A DNA stretch of 53,412 nucleotides, taken from contig JAEEIT010000067.1 in NCBI GenBank assembly GCA_016281535.1, positions 1-53,412 on the forward strand, given 5' to 3'. The position numbers and the translations under genes were made by a program. Every line of letters starts with the position of its first letter. The stretch's first letter is position 1. This DNA is from Clostridia bacterium (GTDB taxonomy: Bacteria; Bacillota; Clostridia; Saccharofermentanales; Saccharofermentanaceae). The notes below the pieces were generated by a model. That model had not been told where the DNA came from. It saw only the letters and a list, made by a program, of their open reading frames with translations, and made no database searches. Below are positions 18,767 through 27,924 of the stretch, piece after piece.

Positions 18767-18796
18767 TTGTGACAGACGTTCGATATTGTGTTAATC
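18767..18796 (+). promoter_or_regulatory. Possible promoter of the sugar ABC operon
   Basis: TTGTGA (18767) or GTGACA (18769-18774) with TTAATC (18791-18796) at 18 or 16 bases. Moderate match; a small TCGC-GAAA-GCGA hairpin lies just before the ribosome-binding site. A GTGTA...TACAC repeat near 18722-18739 has no T-run on the plus strand. Confidence 0.4.
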
Positions 18797-18839
18797 TTTA
18801 TTTGTGAATAATCGCGAAAGCGAATATGGAGGTAGAAAA

Positions 18840-19898
18840 ATGAAAAAGAAGTTTTTGAGTGTACTTCTGGCAGGAGCTATGCTGTTCACACTTGCAGCAG
18901 GTTGCGCTAAGAAGTCGGACAGCAAGAAGATCGGTGTTGCTATGCCGACCAAGGATCTCCAGAGATGGAACCAGGACGGCGACAACATGAAGAAGAAGCT
19001 GGAAGAGGCCGGATTTACGGTTGACCTGCAGTATGCAGGTAACGACATCCCGACACAGCAGAACCAGATCGAAAGTATGATCAACGGCGGCTGCAAGGTT
19101 CTCGTTATTGCTTCTATCGAAGGTGATTCTCTTGGTACAGTACTTGCCACAGCTAAAGAGAAGAACATCCCGGTTATTGCTTATGACCGTCTCATCATGA
19201 ACACAGATGCTGTTGCTTACTATGCAACATTCGACAACTACAAAGTTGGTACTATCCAGGGTGAATATATCCGCGATCAGCTGAAGCTGGATTCCGCAGA
19301 AGGCCCGTTCAATATGGAAATCTTCACCGGTGACCCGGGTGACAACAACGCCCGCTTCTTCTACAACGGTGCTATGGATGTTCTGAGACCTTACATTGAG
19401 GCTGGTAAGATCCATGTTAAGTCCGGTCAGATCGAGTTCGAGCAGGTTGCTACACAGTCCTGGGCTACAGAGAATGCTCAGTCCAGAATGGATGCGATCA
19501 TCTCCGGTAACTATGCTGACGGCACTAAGCTCGATGCAGTTCTCTGCTCCAATGACTCTACAGCTCTTGGTGTTGCGAATGCTCTCGAAGCCGGTTACAC
19601 AGGTGATTATCCGATCATCACCGGTCAGGACTGCGATATCGCAAACGTTAAGAACATGATCAACGGCAAGCAGTCCATGTCCGTATTTAAGGATACACGT
19701 ACACTGGCTGACCAGGTTGTTGAAATGGTTAAGGCTATCATGGAAGGTAAAGAGGCTCCGACAAACGATAAAGAGACATACAACAATGGTACGAAGGTTG
19801 TTCCGTCTTACCTCTGCACACCTGTATTTGCTGATGTAAACAACTACAAGACGATCCTGATCGAATCCGGCTACTACAAGGAGGCTGATCTGGCTTAA
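18840..19898 (+). CDS. Monosaccharide ABC transporter substrate-binding lipoprotein (ChvE-like)
   Basis: 352 residues. A signal peptide ends in the lipobox LAAGC (Cys22), so the mature protein is lipid-anchored outside the cell. The rest is a periplasmic-binding-protein fold (KIGVAMPTKDLQRWNQDG start, VIASIEGDS, ITGQDCDIANVKNMI) close to ChvE/XylF-type sugar binders; likely ligands are aldoses such as glucose, galactose, xylose or arabinose. The start has TGGAGG upstream. Codon use resembles that of fba, consistent with high expression. A hairpin follows the gene before the ATPase. Confidence 0.95.
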   Translation: MKKKFLSVLLAGAMLFTLAAGCAKKSDSKKIGVAMPTKDLQRWNQDGDNMKKKLEEAGFTVDLQYAGNDIPTQQNQIESMINGGCKVLVIASIEGDSLGTVLATAKEKNIPVIAYDRLIMNTDAVAYYATFDNYKVGTIQGEYIRDQLKLDSAEGPFNMEIFTGDPGDNNARFFYNGAMDVLRPYIEAGKIHVKSGQIEFEQVATQSWATENAQSRMDAIISGNYADGTKLDAVLCSNDSTALGVANALEAGYTGDYPIITGQDCDIANVKNMINGKQSMSVFKDTRTLADQVVEMVKAIMEGKEAPTNDKETYNNGTKVVPSYLCTPVFADVNNYKTILIESGYYKEADLA

Positions 19899-19943
19899 TC
19901 TCTGTTTTCCAAATAGATTGATTTGCGAAAATTGACATGTCGA

Positions 19944-19984
19944 GTCCCCTTATTTTTTGGCAAGAGATTTAAGGGGACTTCTTC
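19944..19984 (+). terminator. Intra-operon hairpin (partial terminator or mRNA stabiliser)
   Basis: GTCCCCTTA (19944-19952) pairs perfectly with TAAGGGGAC (19970-19978), 17-base loop, followed by a broken T-tract TTCTTC. The position after the binding-protein gene fits unequal expression of binding protein versus ATPase and permease. Confidence 0.65.
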
Positions 19985-20023
19985 ATGCAAGGCTACACAT
20001 GAGGATTGCTAGGAGGGATAGAA

Positions 20024-21613
20024 TTGGCAAAAATATTGCTGGAAATGAAGAATATTACCAAAACCTTCCCAGGCGTCAAAGCGTTGGACAATGTTAACCT
20101 TCAGGTAGAAGAGGGCGAGATTCACGCATTGGTTGGCGAAAACGGCGCCGGAAAATCCACGTTAATGAATGTATTAAGCGGTATCTATCCGTATGGCTCA
20201 TATGAGGGGAGCATCTATTATAACGGAGAAGAGTGCCACTTTACAAATACGAAAGACAGTGAACGGAAGGGAATCGTCATTATCCATCAGGAACTGGCTC
20301 TGGTTCCTTATATGACGATCGGTGAGAACATGTTCCTCGGAAACGAGCAGGGTTCTCGCTATAAAATTGATTGGAACGAAACTTACGGGAAGGGAAATGA
20401 ATATCTCCGTATCGTCGGATTATCCGAATCTTCCCGTACATTGATCAAAGATATCGGTGTAGGCAAGCAGCAGCTCGTTGAGATTGCTAAAGCATTGGCC
20501 AAGAACGCGAAACTGCTGATCCTTGATGAACCGACATCTTCTCTGAATGAATCAGAATCCAGACATCTCCTGGATCTGCTTCTTAAGTTCAAGTCTGAAG
20601 GAATGACTTCGATCATTATTTCCCATAAGCTGAACGAAGTTTCCTACGTAGCAGACAAGATCACGGTTATCCGTGACGGTATGACGATCGAGACACTGAC
20701 CAAGGGTGTCGACGATCTGTCGGAAGCACGTATCATCAAGGGCATGGTCGGCCGAGAGATCTCTGACCGATTCCCGAAGCGTACTTCGCATATCGGTGAG
20801 GTCTGCTTCGAAGTCAAGAACTGGAATGCTTACCATCCGCTCTATTCGGAGAGAAAGATCGTTGATAACGTAAGCTTCAACCTCAGAAAGGGTGAAGTGC
20901 TTGGTATCTCCGGTCTGATGGGCGCAGGACGTACCGAACTTGCGATGAGTATCTTCGGTAAGTCATATGGTGAGAACATCACAGGTACTTTGATTAAAGA
21001 CGGAAAAGAGTTACACCTGCATTCGGTTAAGGATGCGATCAAGAACAAGATCGCGTATGTCACCGAAGACCGTAAGGGTAACGGACTGATCCTGAGTAAT
21101 GCCATCAAGACCAATACGACTCTTTCGAATCTCAAGGGTGTCAGTTACAGAGGCATCATCGACAGAGATAAAGAGTATAAGGTGGCGGTGGACTACAAGG
21201 AGAAACTTCGCACCAAGACTCCGACGGTCGAACAGCATGTCGGAAATCTCAGTGGTGGTAACCAGCAGAAGGTCTTGCTGGCGAAGTGGATGTTCGCAGA
21301 TCCGGATGTACTTATCCTCGACGAACCGACAAGAGGTATCGATGTCGGCGCCAAGTACGAGATCTACTGCATCATCAACCAGCTTGTAAGCGAAGGAAAA
21401 TCAGTCATCCTGATCTCCTCGGAAATGCCGGAACTCCTGGGTATGTGTGACCGTATCTATGTTATGAGTGAAGGTAAGTTCGTGGGTGAACTTTCCGGTG
21501 AGGAAGCGACACAGGAGAAGATCATGTCCATGATCATCAATGTCGATAACTACTCGGAAGAACAGAACAATAATGAAGTAGGAAAGGAGTCGAATGATGA
21601 ACAGCAGAACTAA
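20024..21613 (+). CDS. Sugar ABC transporter ATPase (MmsA/XylG type)
   Basis: 529 residues with two fused ATP-binding cassettes. First: GENGAGKST and [11 protein letters not shown]. Second: a degenerate Walker A (GLMGAGRTE, normal for this family), LSGGNQQK and [11 protein letters not shown]. It energises import of the sugar bound by the upstream lipoprotein. The start is taken as TTG at 20024 because AGGAGGG (20011-20017) lies six bases upstream; the TTG at 20006 precedes that site. The end overlaps the permease start by 20 bases. Confidence 0.95.
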   Translation: MAKILLEMKNITKTFPGVKALDNVNLQVEEGEIHALVGENGAGKSTLMNVLSGIYPYGSYEGSIYYNGEECHFTNTKDSERKGIVIIHQELALVPYMTIGENMFLGNEQGSRYKIDWNETYGKGNEYLRIVGLSESSRTLIKDIGVGKQQLVEIAKALAKNAKLLILDEPTSSLNESESRHLLDLLLKFKSEGMTSIIISHKLNEVSYVADKITVIRDGMTIETLTKGVDDLSEARIIKGMVGREISDRFPKRTSHIGEVCFEVKNWNAYHPLYSERKIVDNVSFNLRKGEVLGISGLMGAGRTELAMSIFGKSYGENITGTLIKDGKELHLHSVKDAIKNKIAYVTEDRKGNGLILSNAIKTNTTLSNLKGVSYRGIIDRDKEYKVAVDYKEKLRTKTPTVEQHVGNLSGGNQQKVLLAKWMFADPDVLILDEPTRGIDVGAKYEIYCIINQLVSEGKSVILISSEMPELLGMCDRIYVMSEGKFVGELSGEEATQEKIMSMIINVDNYSEEQNNNEVGKESNDEQQN

Positions 21614-22799
21614 AGTACTTGATTTTATCAATAAGTACACCATGGTCATCGTGTTGGCCCTGGTCATCATTTTCTTTAGTATTCGGACAGGAGGAGATAT
21701 CCTTCTTCCAAGTAACGTAAGTAACCTGATCTCACAGAATGCATATGTATTCGTACTGGCCACAGGTATGCTTCTTTGTATCCTTACCGGTGGTAACATC
21801 GATCTTTCCGTCGGATCCGTTGTTTGCTTCGTCGGTGCCGTGGGGGCAACCCTCATGGTTTCGAAGAATGTGAACCCGGTTGTGGCTGTGATCATTATGT
21901 TTGTGATCGGTACGCTGATCGGTGCATGGCAGGCATTTTGGATTGCATATGTGCGTATCCCTCCATTCATCGTTACCCTTTCCGGAATGTTGATATTCCG
22001 TGGTTTGAGTAACGTTGTTCTGGATGGTATGACCGTTTCTCTTCAGAATGTTGCCGGATTTGTTAAGGTTTTCGGTGGTGGTGCGAACTGCTACATCCCG
22101 GATTTTATCGGTGGTTCCGGAAGCAGCCTGAATATCACTTGTCTTGTAGCTACCGGTTTGGCGATTGTGATCCTCGTTCTGATCATGGTCAAAAATCGTG
22201 CAACGAGACTTAAGAAGAATTATGAAGTCGAAAACATGGGACCGTGGCTGACGAAACTGATCATCATCGCTGTTGTAATCGGTGCATTCGGCTTCCGTCT
22301 TTCTCAGCACAAGGGTATCCCGAACGTTCTCGTCATCGTTATCGGTGTAATCATTATCTATTCCTACATCACATCGAATACTACGACCGGCCGTTATTTC
22401 TATGCGGTTGGTGGTAACGAGAAGGCGACGAAACTCTCCGGTATCGATACCAATAAGGTGTACTTCCTGGCATATACCAACATGGGACTTCTTTCGGCTC
22501 TGGCCGGTATGGTTACCATCGCACGTATGACCTCGGCTCAGCCGACATATGGTCAGAACTACGAGATGGACGCGATCGCATCCTGCTTCATCGGTGGTGC
22601 TTCCGCATACGGCGGAATCGGAACTGTTCCTGGCGTTATCATCGGTGCTCTCCTGATGGGTGTTATCAACCTCGGTATGTTCTCCATGGGTGTTGACCAG
22701 AACATGCAGAAGGTCGTTAAGGGTCTCGTTCTTCTTGCTGCCGTTATCTTCGACGTAGTAAGTAAGCGTGGCGGTAAGCTGATGGCGAAGAATTCCTGA
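21594..22799 (+). CDS. Sugar ABC transporter permease (MmsB/XylH type)
   Basis: 401 residues, highly hydrophobic, with about ten membrane segments and the family's [10 protein letters not shown] motif and EAA-like loop ([13 protein letters not shown]). A roughly 50-residue hydrophilic insertion (around [17 protein letters not shown]) is normal for the MmsB/XylH subgroup. It forms the channel with the upstream ATPase. ATG at 21594 or 21597 is possible; GGAG lies directly upstream of both. Confidence 0.95.
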   Translation: MMNSRTKVLDFINKYTMVIVLALVIIFFSIRTGGDILLPSNVSNLISQNAYVFVLATGMLLCILTGGNIDLSVGSVVCFVGAVGATLMVSKNVNPVVAVIIMFVIGTLIGAWQAFWIAYVRIPPFIVTLSGMLIFRGLSNVVLDGMTVSLQNVAGFVKVFGGGANCYIPDFIGGSGSSLNITCLVATGLAIVILVLIMVKNRATRLKKNYEVENMGPWLTKLIIIAVVIGAFGFRLSQHKGIPNVLVIVIGVIIIYSYITSNTTTGRYFYAVGGNEKATKLSGIDTNKVYFLAYTNMGLLSALAGMVTIARMTSAQPTYGQNYEMDAIASCFIGGASAYGGIGTVPGVIIGALLMGVINLGMFSMGVDQNMQKVVKGLVLLAAVIFDVVSKRGGKLMAKNS

Positions 22800-22824
22800 G
22801 CCACTGCTTAATAAAGTCATAAGC

Positions 22825-22874
22825 GAGGGGGCTGTCTTCGAAGTGGGTCTTCACTTCGAAGACGCCTCTTTTTT
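22825..22874 (+). terminator. Intrinsic terminator of the sugar ABC operon
   Basis: Perfect 12-bp stem GTCTTCGAAGTG/CACTTCGAAGAC (22834-22845 and 22852-22863), flanked by GAGG and CCTC that can extend it, then T6. Confidence 0.93.
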
Positions 22875-22925
22875 ATGTCCGGATGATGTAGTACGCCCCG
22901 ATCATGTCGCTTTTTCGTGTGAAAA

Positions 22926-22955
22926 TTGCAAGAAACAGGTAATTGATGGTAAAAT
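22926..22955 (+). promoter_or_regulatory. Promoter of glycosyltransferase/glf operon
   Basis: TTGCAA (22926-22931), 18 bases, TAAAAT (22950-22955) preceded by TGG, giving an extended -10. Confidence 0.6.
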
Positions 22956-23004
22956 AACATTTAGCCGTTATGGCTGATTCTTAAGAAACCCGAGGAAGTC
23001 ATCC

Positions 23005-23754
23005 ATGGATCTTTCTGTGGTCATGCCCGCTTATAACGAGGGAGATCATATATATACCAATCTGCTGAAAACAGACGAGATCCTTTCCGGGTTCTGCCAA
23101 TCCTATGAGATCGTCTGTGTCAATGACGGAAGTAAGGATAATACGGAACAGGAGATCCGAAGAGCGATGGAACAATGCGGCCGGATCCGTATCGTTTCCT
23201 ATATGCCCAACGGTGGTAAGGGACATGCGATCAAAAAGGGTGTTGAAGCTTCCTTAGGAGACCGGATCGCGTTCCTGGACTCGGACCTGGACCTTTCTCC
23301 GGATCACTTCGAAGATTTCCTTTCTCACATGGATTCAGAGAAGGCCGATGTCGTGATCGGTTCGAAGATGCATAAAGAATCGAAGCTTGATTATCCACCG
23401 CTTCGCAGATTCATCAGTTTCGGGTACTATGTGATGCTGCGGGTGCTTTTTCATCTGCATGTGCATGATACCCAGACCGGGATCAAACTCTATCGTGGTG
23501 ATCTGCTGAAAAGGATCGTTCCGGATGTTATGACACGGGGATTTGCGTACGATATTGAGCTTCTTGCCGTAGCCAATGAAATGGGCGCGAAGATCATCGA
23601 GCGTCCGATCCGGCTTGTATTTACCCGTACGGGCGGTTTCTCCAGGATCCGCATGTCGGATATCTGGCAGGTTTTTAAAGATACTTTCAAAATACGAAAG
23701 AAAATCGGGAAAATGCGTAAAGAGAAGAGAAAGGCAGGGAAGGTAAATGGCTGA
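23005..23754 (+). CDS. Family 2 glycosyltransferase (dolichol-phosphate mannosyltransferase-like)
   Basis: 249 residues, GT-A fold. VVMPAYNEG at the start, VNDGSKDNT (UDP-binding Asp), NGGKGHAIKKG, and the metal-binding SDLDLSP at about 92-98. The layout resembles Dpm1-type enzymes that move a sugar from a nucleotide donor to a polyprenyl phosphate. The C-terminus is basic without a membrane segment. It overlaps glf by 8 bases, so it probably acts in the same surface-glycan pathway. Donor sugar unknown. Confidence 0.92.
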   Translation: MDLSVVMPAYNEGDHIYTNLLKTDEILSGFCQSYEIVCVNDGSKDNTEQEIRRAMEQCGRIRIVSYMPNGGKGHAIKKGVEASLGDRIAFLDSDLDLSPDHFEDFLSHMDSEKADVVIGSKMHKESKLDYPPLRRFISFGYYVMLRVLFHLHVHDTQTGIKLYRGDLLKRIVPDVMTRGFAYDIELLAVANEMGAKIIERPIRLVFTRTGGFSRIRMSDIWQVFKDTFKIRKKIGKMRKEKRKAGKVNG

Positions 23755-24871
23755 GAAGTACGATTATCTTGTGGTTGGAGCAGGGTTGTACGGTGCGGTG
23801 TTCGCACACGAAGCAAAGAAACGCGGGAAGAGTGTACTGGTGCTCGAGAAGCGTCCGCATATTGCTGGAAATGTATACTGCGAAGATGTCGAAGGCATCA
23901 AGGTACACACGTATGGCGCGCATATCTTCCACACCAATAACACGGAAGTGTGGGAATACCTGAATCAGTTTACGGAGTTTAACCGTTTTACGAACAGCCC
24001 GGTGGCGAACTATAAGGGTGAACTCTATTCGCTTCCTTTTAACATGTATACATTTAACAAGATGTGGGGAGTTGTCACTCCGCAGGAGGCCATGGCCAAG
24101 ATCGAGGAACAGAAGTCGGAGATGGCTGGTAAAGAACCCTCGAATCTGGAAGAACAGGCGATTTCGCTGATCGGAAGAGATATCTTCGAGAAACTGGTTA
24201 AGGGGTATACGGAGAAGCAGTGGGGAAGAGACTGCAAGGATCTTCCGGCATTCATCATTAAGAGACTCCCGGTACGCCTTACATTCGACAATAACTATTT
24301 TAATGCGCTCTATCAAGGTATTCCAACGAAGGGGTATACGAAGATGGTAGAGAATATGCTGGAGGGGATCGAAGTCCGCTGCAATACGAACTACCTCGAC
24401 GATAAAGATATGTGGAATGAGATGGCAGACAAGGTCATCTACACAGGTCCGATCGATGCCTATTTCGGGTACGCTCTGGGATATCTTCAGTACCGTTCGG
24501 TGCGTTTCGAGACGGAGCTTCTGGATATGCCGAATTTCCAGGGGAATGCTGCGGTGAACTATACCGACAGAGAGACGCCGTGGACACGTATTATCGAGCA
24601 TAAGTGGTTCACTTTCGGAAAAGATGAAGAGGGAAAGGATCTTCCGAAAACCGTTATCAGCCGCGAGTACAGTTCGGAATGGAAGCCGGGAGATGAGCCT
24701 TACTACCCGGTCAACGATGAAACGAACGGGGCGCTCTATGGCAAGTACCGTGAACTGGCTGATCAGGAAACGAAAGTCATATTCGGCGGACGTCTGGGTG
24801 AGTATAAATACTATGACATGGATGCGGTCGTTGCATCGGCGCTGTCTATGGTCAAAGAAGAGTTGAAATGA
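23747..24871 (+). CDS. glf: UDP-galactopyranose mutase
   Basis: 374 residues, the usual length. This FAD enzyme converts UDP-galactopyranose to UDP-galactofuranose. The N-terminal dinucleotide-binding GAGLYGAVFAHEA motif, the YGAHIFHTNN substrate loop, FTNSPVANYKGELYSLPFN and the C-terminal GGRLGEYKYYDMD flavin-binding end are all present. It sits between two family 2 glycosyltransferases, pointing to a galactofuranose-containing surface polymer. Confidence 0.97.
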   Translation: MAEKYDYLVVGAGLYGAVFAHEAKKRGKSVLVLEKRPHIAGNVYCEDVEGIKVHTYGAHIFHTNNTEVWEYLNQFTEFNRFTNSPVANYKGELYSLPFNMYTFNKMWGVVTPQEAMAKIEEQKSEMAGKEPSNLEEQAISLIGRDIFEKLVKGYTEKQWGRDCKDLPAFIIKRLPVRLTFDNNYFNALYQGIPTKGYTKMVENMLEGIEVRCNTNYLDDKDMWNEMADKVIYTGPIDAYFGYALGYLQYRSVRFETELLDMPNFQGNAAVNYTDRETPWTRIIEHKWFTFGKDEEGKDLPKTVISREYSSEWKPGDEPYYPVNDETNGALYGKYRELADQETKVIFGGRLGEYKYYDMDAVVASALSMVKEELK

Positions 24872-24912
24872 TACATTGTAAATAACTGATGCCGTAAGGG
24901 AGGAACAGTGAA

Positions 24913-25626
24913 ATGGATGATCTGTATATTGTAATGCCGGCCTATAATGAGGAAGCGAACATCGAATCAGTGGTTTCGGCCTGGTATCCGGTCCTTGAAG
25001 GAAAGGGCGAAGGATCCCGCCTGGTTGTAGCGGATAGCGGAAGTGTCGATAAGACCCACCCAATCCTGCTTTCGCTTAAGGAAAAATACCCGAAACTTGA
25101 AGTGCTTCCGGATACGCTGAAGCAGCATGGCCCGAAGCTGATCGCGCTCTATAAATATGCCATCGCACAGGGCGCGGATTATATCTTCCAGACTGACTCG
25201 GACGGACAGACGAATCCGGCAGAATTTGCGAAATTCTGGGAACTTCGGAATACCCATGATGCGATCCTGGGTAACCGTGTCGTACGCGGCGACGGTAAGT
25301 CCAGAAAGTTCGTCGAGAACTTCCTGTGTTTCCTTCTGAGACTGCACTTCGGTGTAAAGGTCAAGGACAGTAATGCCCCCTTCCGTCTCATGAAGTCTTC
25401 CCTGGTGAATAAGTATGTGGGCAGATTCAGAGAGGATTATAATCTTCCGAATGTCATGCTGACGACTTTCTTTGCTTACTATAAGGAGAACTACACGCTT
25501 CGCGAAATCACCTTTAAGCCGCGTCAGGGAGGCAAGAACTCCATTAACATTAAGAAGATCATCAAGATCGGCTGGGCAGCGCTTGCGGATTTCCGTGCTT
25601 TTAAGAAGGAAATGAAGAAGGGCTGA
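24913..25626 (+). CDS. Family 2 glycosyltransferase
   Basis: 237 residues, GT-A fold: IVMPAYNEEANI, then VADSGSVDKTHPI (an unusual ADSGS in place of NDGS) and the DxD-like TDSDGQ (about 97-102). QGGKNSINIKKI near the C-terminus resembles polyprenol-linked sugar transferases. No membrane helix. It follows glf by 41 bases with AGGGAGGA upstream. Donor and acceptor cannot be read from sequence. Confidence 0.92.
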   Translation: MDDLYIVMPAYNEEANIESVVSAWYPVLEGKGEGSRLVVADSGSVDKTHPILLSLKEKYPKLEVLPDTLKQHGPKLIALYKYAIAQGADYIFQTDSDGQTNPAEFAKFWELRNTHDAILGNRVVRGDGKSRKFVENFLCFLLRLHFGVKVKDSNAPFRLMKSSLVNKYVGRFREDYNLPNVMLTTFFAYYKENYTLREITFKPRQGGKNSINIKKIIKIGWAALADFRAFKKEMKKG

Positions 25627-25667
25627 TCATTCCGGTAAGTACAATTATAGAAAGAACGATCTGAAAT

Positions 25668-26753
25668 ATGAGTGAAGAAAAGAAGAAGGAGACTTCTGCT
25701 TCGGTAGAAGAAACCCAAGACCGGCAGACGCACGCTGCGAAAGAAGCGGTGCATGCGGATCCGTCTATTGAAGCCATGACCCGTGACGAGGCGATGGAGT
25801 ACTTCCAGCTGCCGGCATGGGGAAAGAGAGAGGATCTCGACAAACAGTTCTGGAAACTCTGCAAGATCTATCAGGCGAAGAAAGACGAACAGAAGCTGGC
25901 AGACATCTCTGCTGCCTATGCGATCGCAACCGGTGAACGGGACCGCAAAAGAGAAGAGAAACTCGAAGAAGATACGGCGAAGCATTACTTCGGAAAGACG
26001 AAGAAGCAGTGGGCGGAATTCTGGCACTATGAGTGGTGGAAATTCGCGATTGCTGCTGCCGCCATCGTGATTATCGTCGCGGTGGTCCAGTATTTCTTCC
26101 TGGAACCGAAGACGGACTTCCGTGTTGCTTCCATCGGACACTTCTCGCAGAATACAGAACTTCTTGCCGATTACATGAAAGAGAACTACGGACTTACGAA
26201 TCCGGATGTGGATTTCGCCAATGTCGTCTCCGATAATGATGAAGGCGAAGAGGTCGAACCTTATGCCACTTCGAAGGCGGCATCGCTGATAGCCGTGAAG
26301 CCGGATATCCTGGTCCTGGATGCGATGACGGCGCCTGCCTATGTCATGGGAGAGAATACGATGAATCTTGACGATGTGTATGCACAGATGCAGGCGACGT
26401 GGAGCGCGGAAGAACTCTCCCATATCGAGCCGTACATGTATTCGAAGGCTAGATTCTACGAAGAGTATGCAGATACGCTTCCTCAGGATTACAGGGAAGA
26501 TCTCGATGAACTGACTGAGGAAGATTATATCGAGCATGTCTATGGGTTTAAGGTAAACGATGAGATCGACCGTCTGAGCTTAGGGTATACGGTCAAGTGG
26601 AAGAAGACGGATCCTTGTATCATCATCAGTGTCAATATCGGCAGCATACAGGTGGATAAGGCAACGGATATTATGCTGAAAATGCTGAAGGATATCTCTG
26701 CTTTCCGAACGATGTATCTGGAAACCCATCCGTACGCGGAGTCAACGGACTGA
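25668..26753 (+). CDS. Single-pass membrane protein with J-domain-like N-terminus
   Basis: 361 residues, family not recognised. Residues about 40-90 (EAMEYFQLPAWGKREDLDKQFWKL then ISAAYAIATG, shown only in part) have the helix pattern of a J domain, but no HPD tripeptide is present. One membrane helix lies at about 126-146, followed by an outside domain of about 210 residues rich in Asp, Glu and Tyr. The ribosome-binding site is weak. It could be a membrane-linked chaperone adaptor or an unrelated helical protein; the role is unknown. Its stop codon abuts that of the convergent pseudouridine synthase. Confidence 0.8.
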   Translation: MSEEKKKETSASVEETQDRQTHAAKEAVHADPSIEAMTRDEAMEYFQLPAWGKREDLDKQFWKLCKIYQAKKDEQKLADISAAYAIATGERDRKREEKLEEDTAKHYFGKTKKQWAEFWHYEWWKFAIAAAAIVIIVAVVQYFFLEPKTDFRVASIGHFSQNTELLADYMKENYGLTNPDVDFANVVSDNDEGEEVEPYATSKAASLIAVKPDILVLDAMTAPAYVMGENTMNLDDVYAQMQATWSAEELSHIEPYMYSKARFYEEYADTLPQDYREDLDELTEEDYIEHVYGFKVNDEIDRLSLGYTVKWKKTDPCIIISVNIGSIQVDKATDIMLKMLKDISAFRTMYLETHPYAESTD

Positions 26754-27485
26754 TCACGGATTAAGCGTCGGTCGGATCAGAGCTTCTATTTCCTCAGAAG
26801 AAAGGGCATACATCTCGCCGGGTTTCTGCCCCTCATGAAGAGTCAGGGAACCCATGCTTTCCCGGTGAAGGGCAATGACGGAACGGCCGGTCGCGGCCAG
26901 CATGCGCTTGACCTGGTGCGTCTTTCCTTCTGTGAGGGTTAATCGGCATTGCTGGTCCGAAAGAAGGATAAGCTCCGCGGGCTTCAGTTTCTCGGGGGCA
27001 TGTCCTGTTTCGGTGAGAGTCATTCCCTTAGAAAAAAGCACAACTTCCTTTTCTGTCAGTGCGTCTCCGCTATACGTCACGAGGTAGACTTTCTTCTGAT
27101 GCCATTTCGGGCTGGTGAGCCGATGGGACAGCTCGCCGTCATTGGTAAGAAGCAGTACGCCCGTCGTATGGTAATCCAGTCTTCCGACAGGAGAAATCTT
27201 CTTCGTCCGAAGGGAAGGAGGGAGTAGATCCCCGACACAGAAAAGACGGTCGTCCGACATGGCGGTGAGGCATTCGTCCGGTTTATAAAGACAGTAATAC
27301 AGGTAGCGGGAAGAGGTGATGGGCTGGCCGTCAAGTGTCAGGAAACGAGCCTGCTCTTCCGCGATCTGGAAGGCAGGATCGGTCAGTACATCTTCACGTA
27401 GACGTACGCGTCCGGAACGCAGAATATCTTTGACTTCAGATCGCGTTCCATACCCTGAATTTGCTAATAATTTATCCAGTCTCAT
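26754..27485 (-). CDS. Pseudouridine synthase, RsuA/RluB/RluE/RluF family
   Basis: 243 residues. An N-terminal S4 RNA-binding domain (MRLDKLLANSGYGTRSEV, residues 1-18 onward) is followed by the synthase domain with catalytic Asp in VGRLDYHTTGVLLLTNDGEL (about 102-121). It converts uridine to pseudouridine in rRNA (16S or 23S); which position is not clear. The ATG matches the conserved family start, yet no ribosome-binding site precedes it and the -10 element is only six bases away, predicting a leaderless mRNA. Confidence 0.95.
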   Translation of the reverse strand: MRLDKLLANSGYGTRSEVKDILRSGRVRLREDVLTDPAFQIAEEQARFLTLDGQPITSSRYLYYCLYKPDECLTAMSDDRLFCVGDLLPPSLRTKKISPVGRLDYHTTGVLLLTNDGELSHRLTSPKWHQKKVYLVTYSGDALTEKEVVLFSKGMTLTETGHAPEKLKPAELILLSDQQCRLTLTEGKTHQVKRMLAATGRSVIALHRESMGSLTLHEGQKPGEMYALSSEEIEALIRPTLNP

Positions 27486-27491
27486 GCCAGT

Positions 27492-27500
27492 ATTATAACA
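27492..27500 (-). promoter_or_regulatory. Extended -10 promoter (TGTTATAAT) of pseudouridine synthase
   Basis: Minus-strand TGTTATAAT (complement of 27492-27500). Six bases separate it from the ATG (27485-27483), so transcription should start at or within a base of the start codon. No -35 is recognisable. Confidence 0.7.
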
Positions 27501-27540
27501 AAATCGCCAGTTTTTCTCGCATGTAAAATGTAAAAACTTG

Positions 27541-27549
27541 TGTTATAAT
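27541..27549 (+). promoter_or_regulatory. Extended -10 promoter (TGTTATAAT) of Smr gene
   Basis: TGTTATAAT at 27541-27549, divergent from the identical element at 27492-27500 and 40 bases away. No clear -35. Predicted start near 27556. Confidence 0.7.
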
Positions 27550-27579
27550 AAACATGTAAGTTTCAAAATGAGGGATACT

Positions 27580-27924
27580 ATGGCTGCAAGTATTATCAAT
27601 ATCAAAGAAGGAATGCCTAAAGTTGATGTTGCCACCCGTAAATTACGGCTGGAGCTGAATACATTGCGCCGTGTCGGAGTCAATCAGGTGAAGATCATTC
27701 ACGGATATGGTTCGACAGGAAAGGGCGGTGTGATCAAGTCCGCCACCCATGAAGTACTGCGTACGATGCAGAATGAAGGCAAGATCAGTCTTTTCTGTCC
27801 GGGTGAGCAGTTCGGTCCCTTCGAGACGCTCGGTAAGTCCATCGTGGAGAAGTGTCCTTCTTTCCGTAATGATCCGGATTGGGCGAAGGCCAATGACGGG
27901 ATCACTGTGGTACTTATCCGATGA
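27580..27924 (+). CDS. Smr-domain protein
   Basis: 114 residues from the ATG at 27580 (GAGGGA just upstream; the 27538 frame start lies before the -10 element and is rejected). Almost the whole protein is an Smr domain: INIKEGMPKVDVATRKL, then the KIIHGYGSTGKGGVIK nuclease signature. Smr domains of MutS2/YdaL type nick or bind DNA or RNA branches and, in some bacteria, cleave mRNA at stalled ribosomes. It overlaps the next gene by ATGA, so the pair is co-translated. Confidence 0.92.
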   Translation: MAASIINIKEGMPKVDVATRKLRLELNTLRRVGVNQVKIIHGYGSTGKGGVIKSATHEVLRTMQNEGKISLFCPGEQFGPFETLGKSIVEKCPSFRNDPDWAKANDGITVVLIR

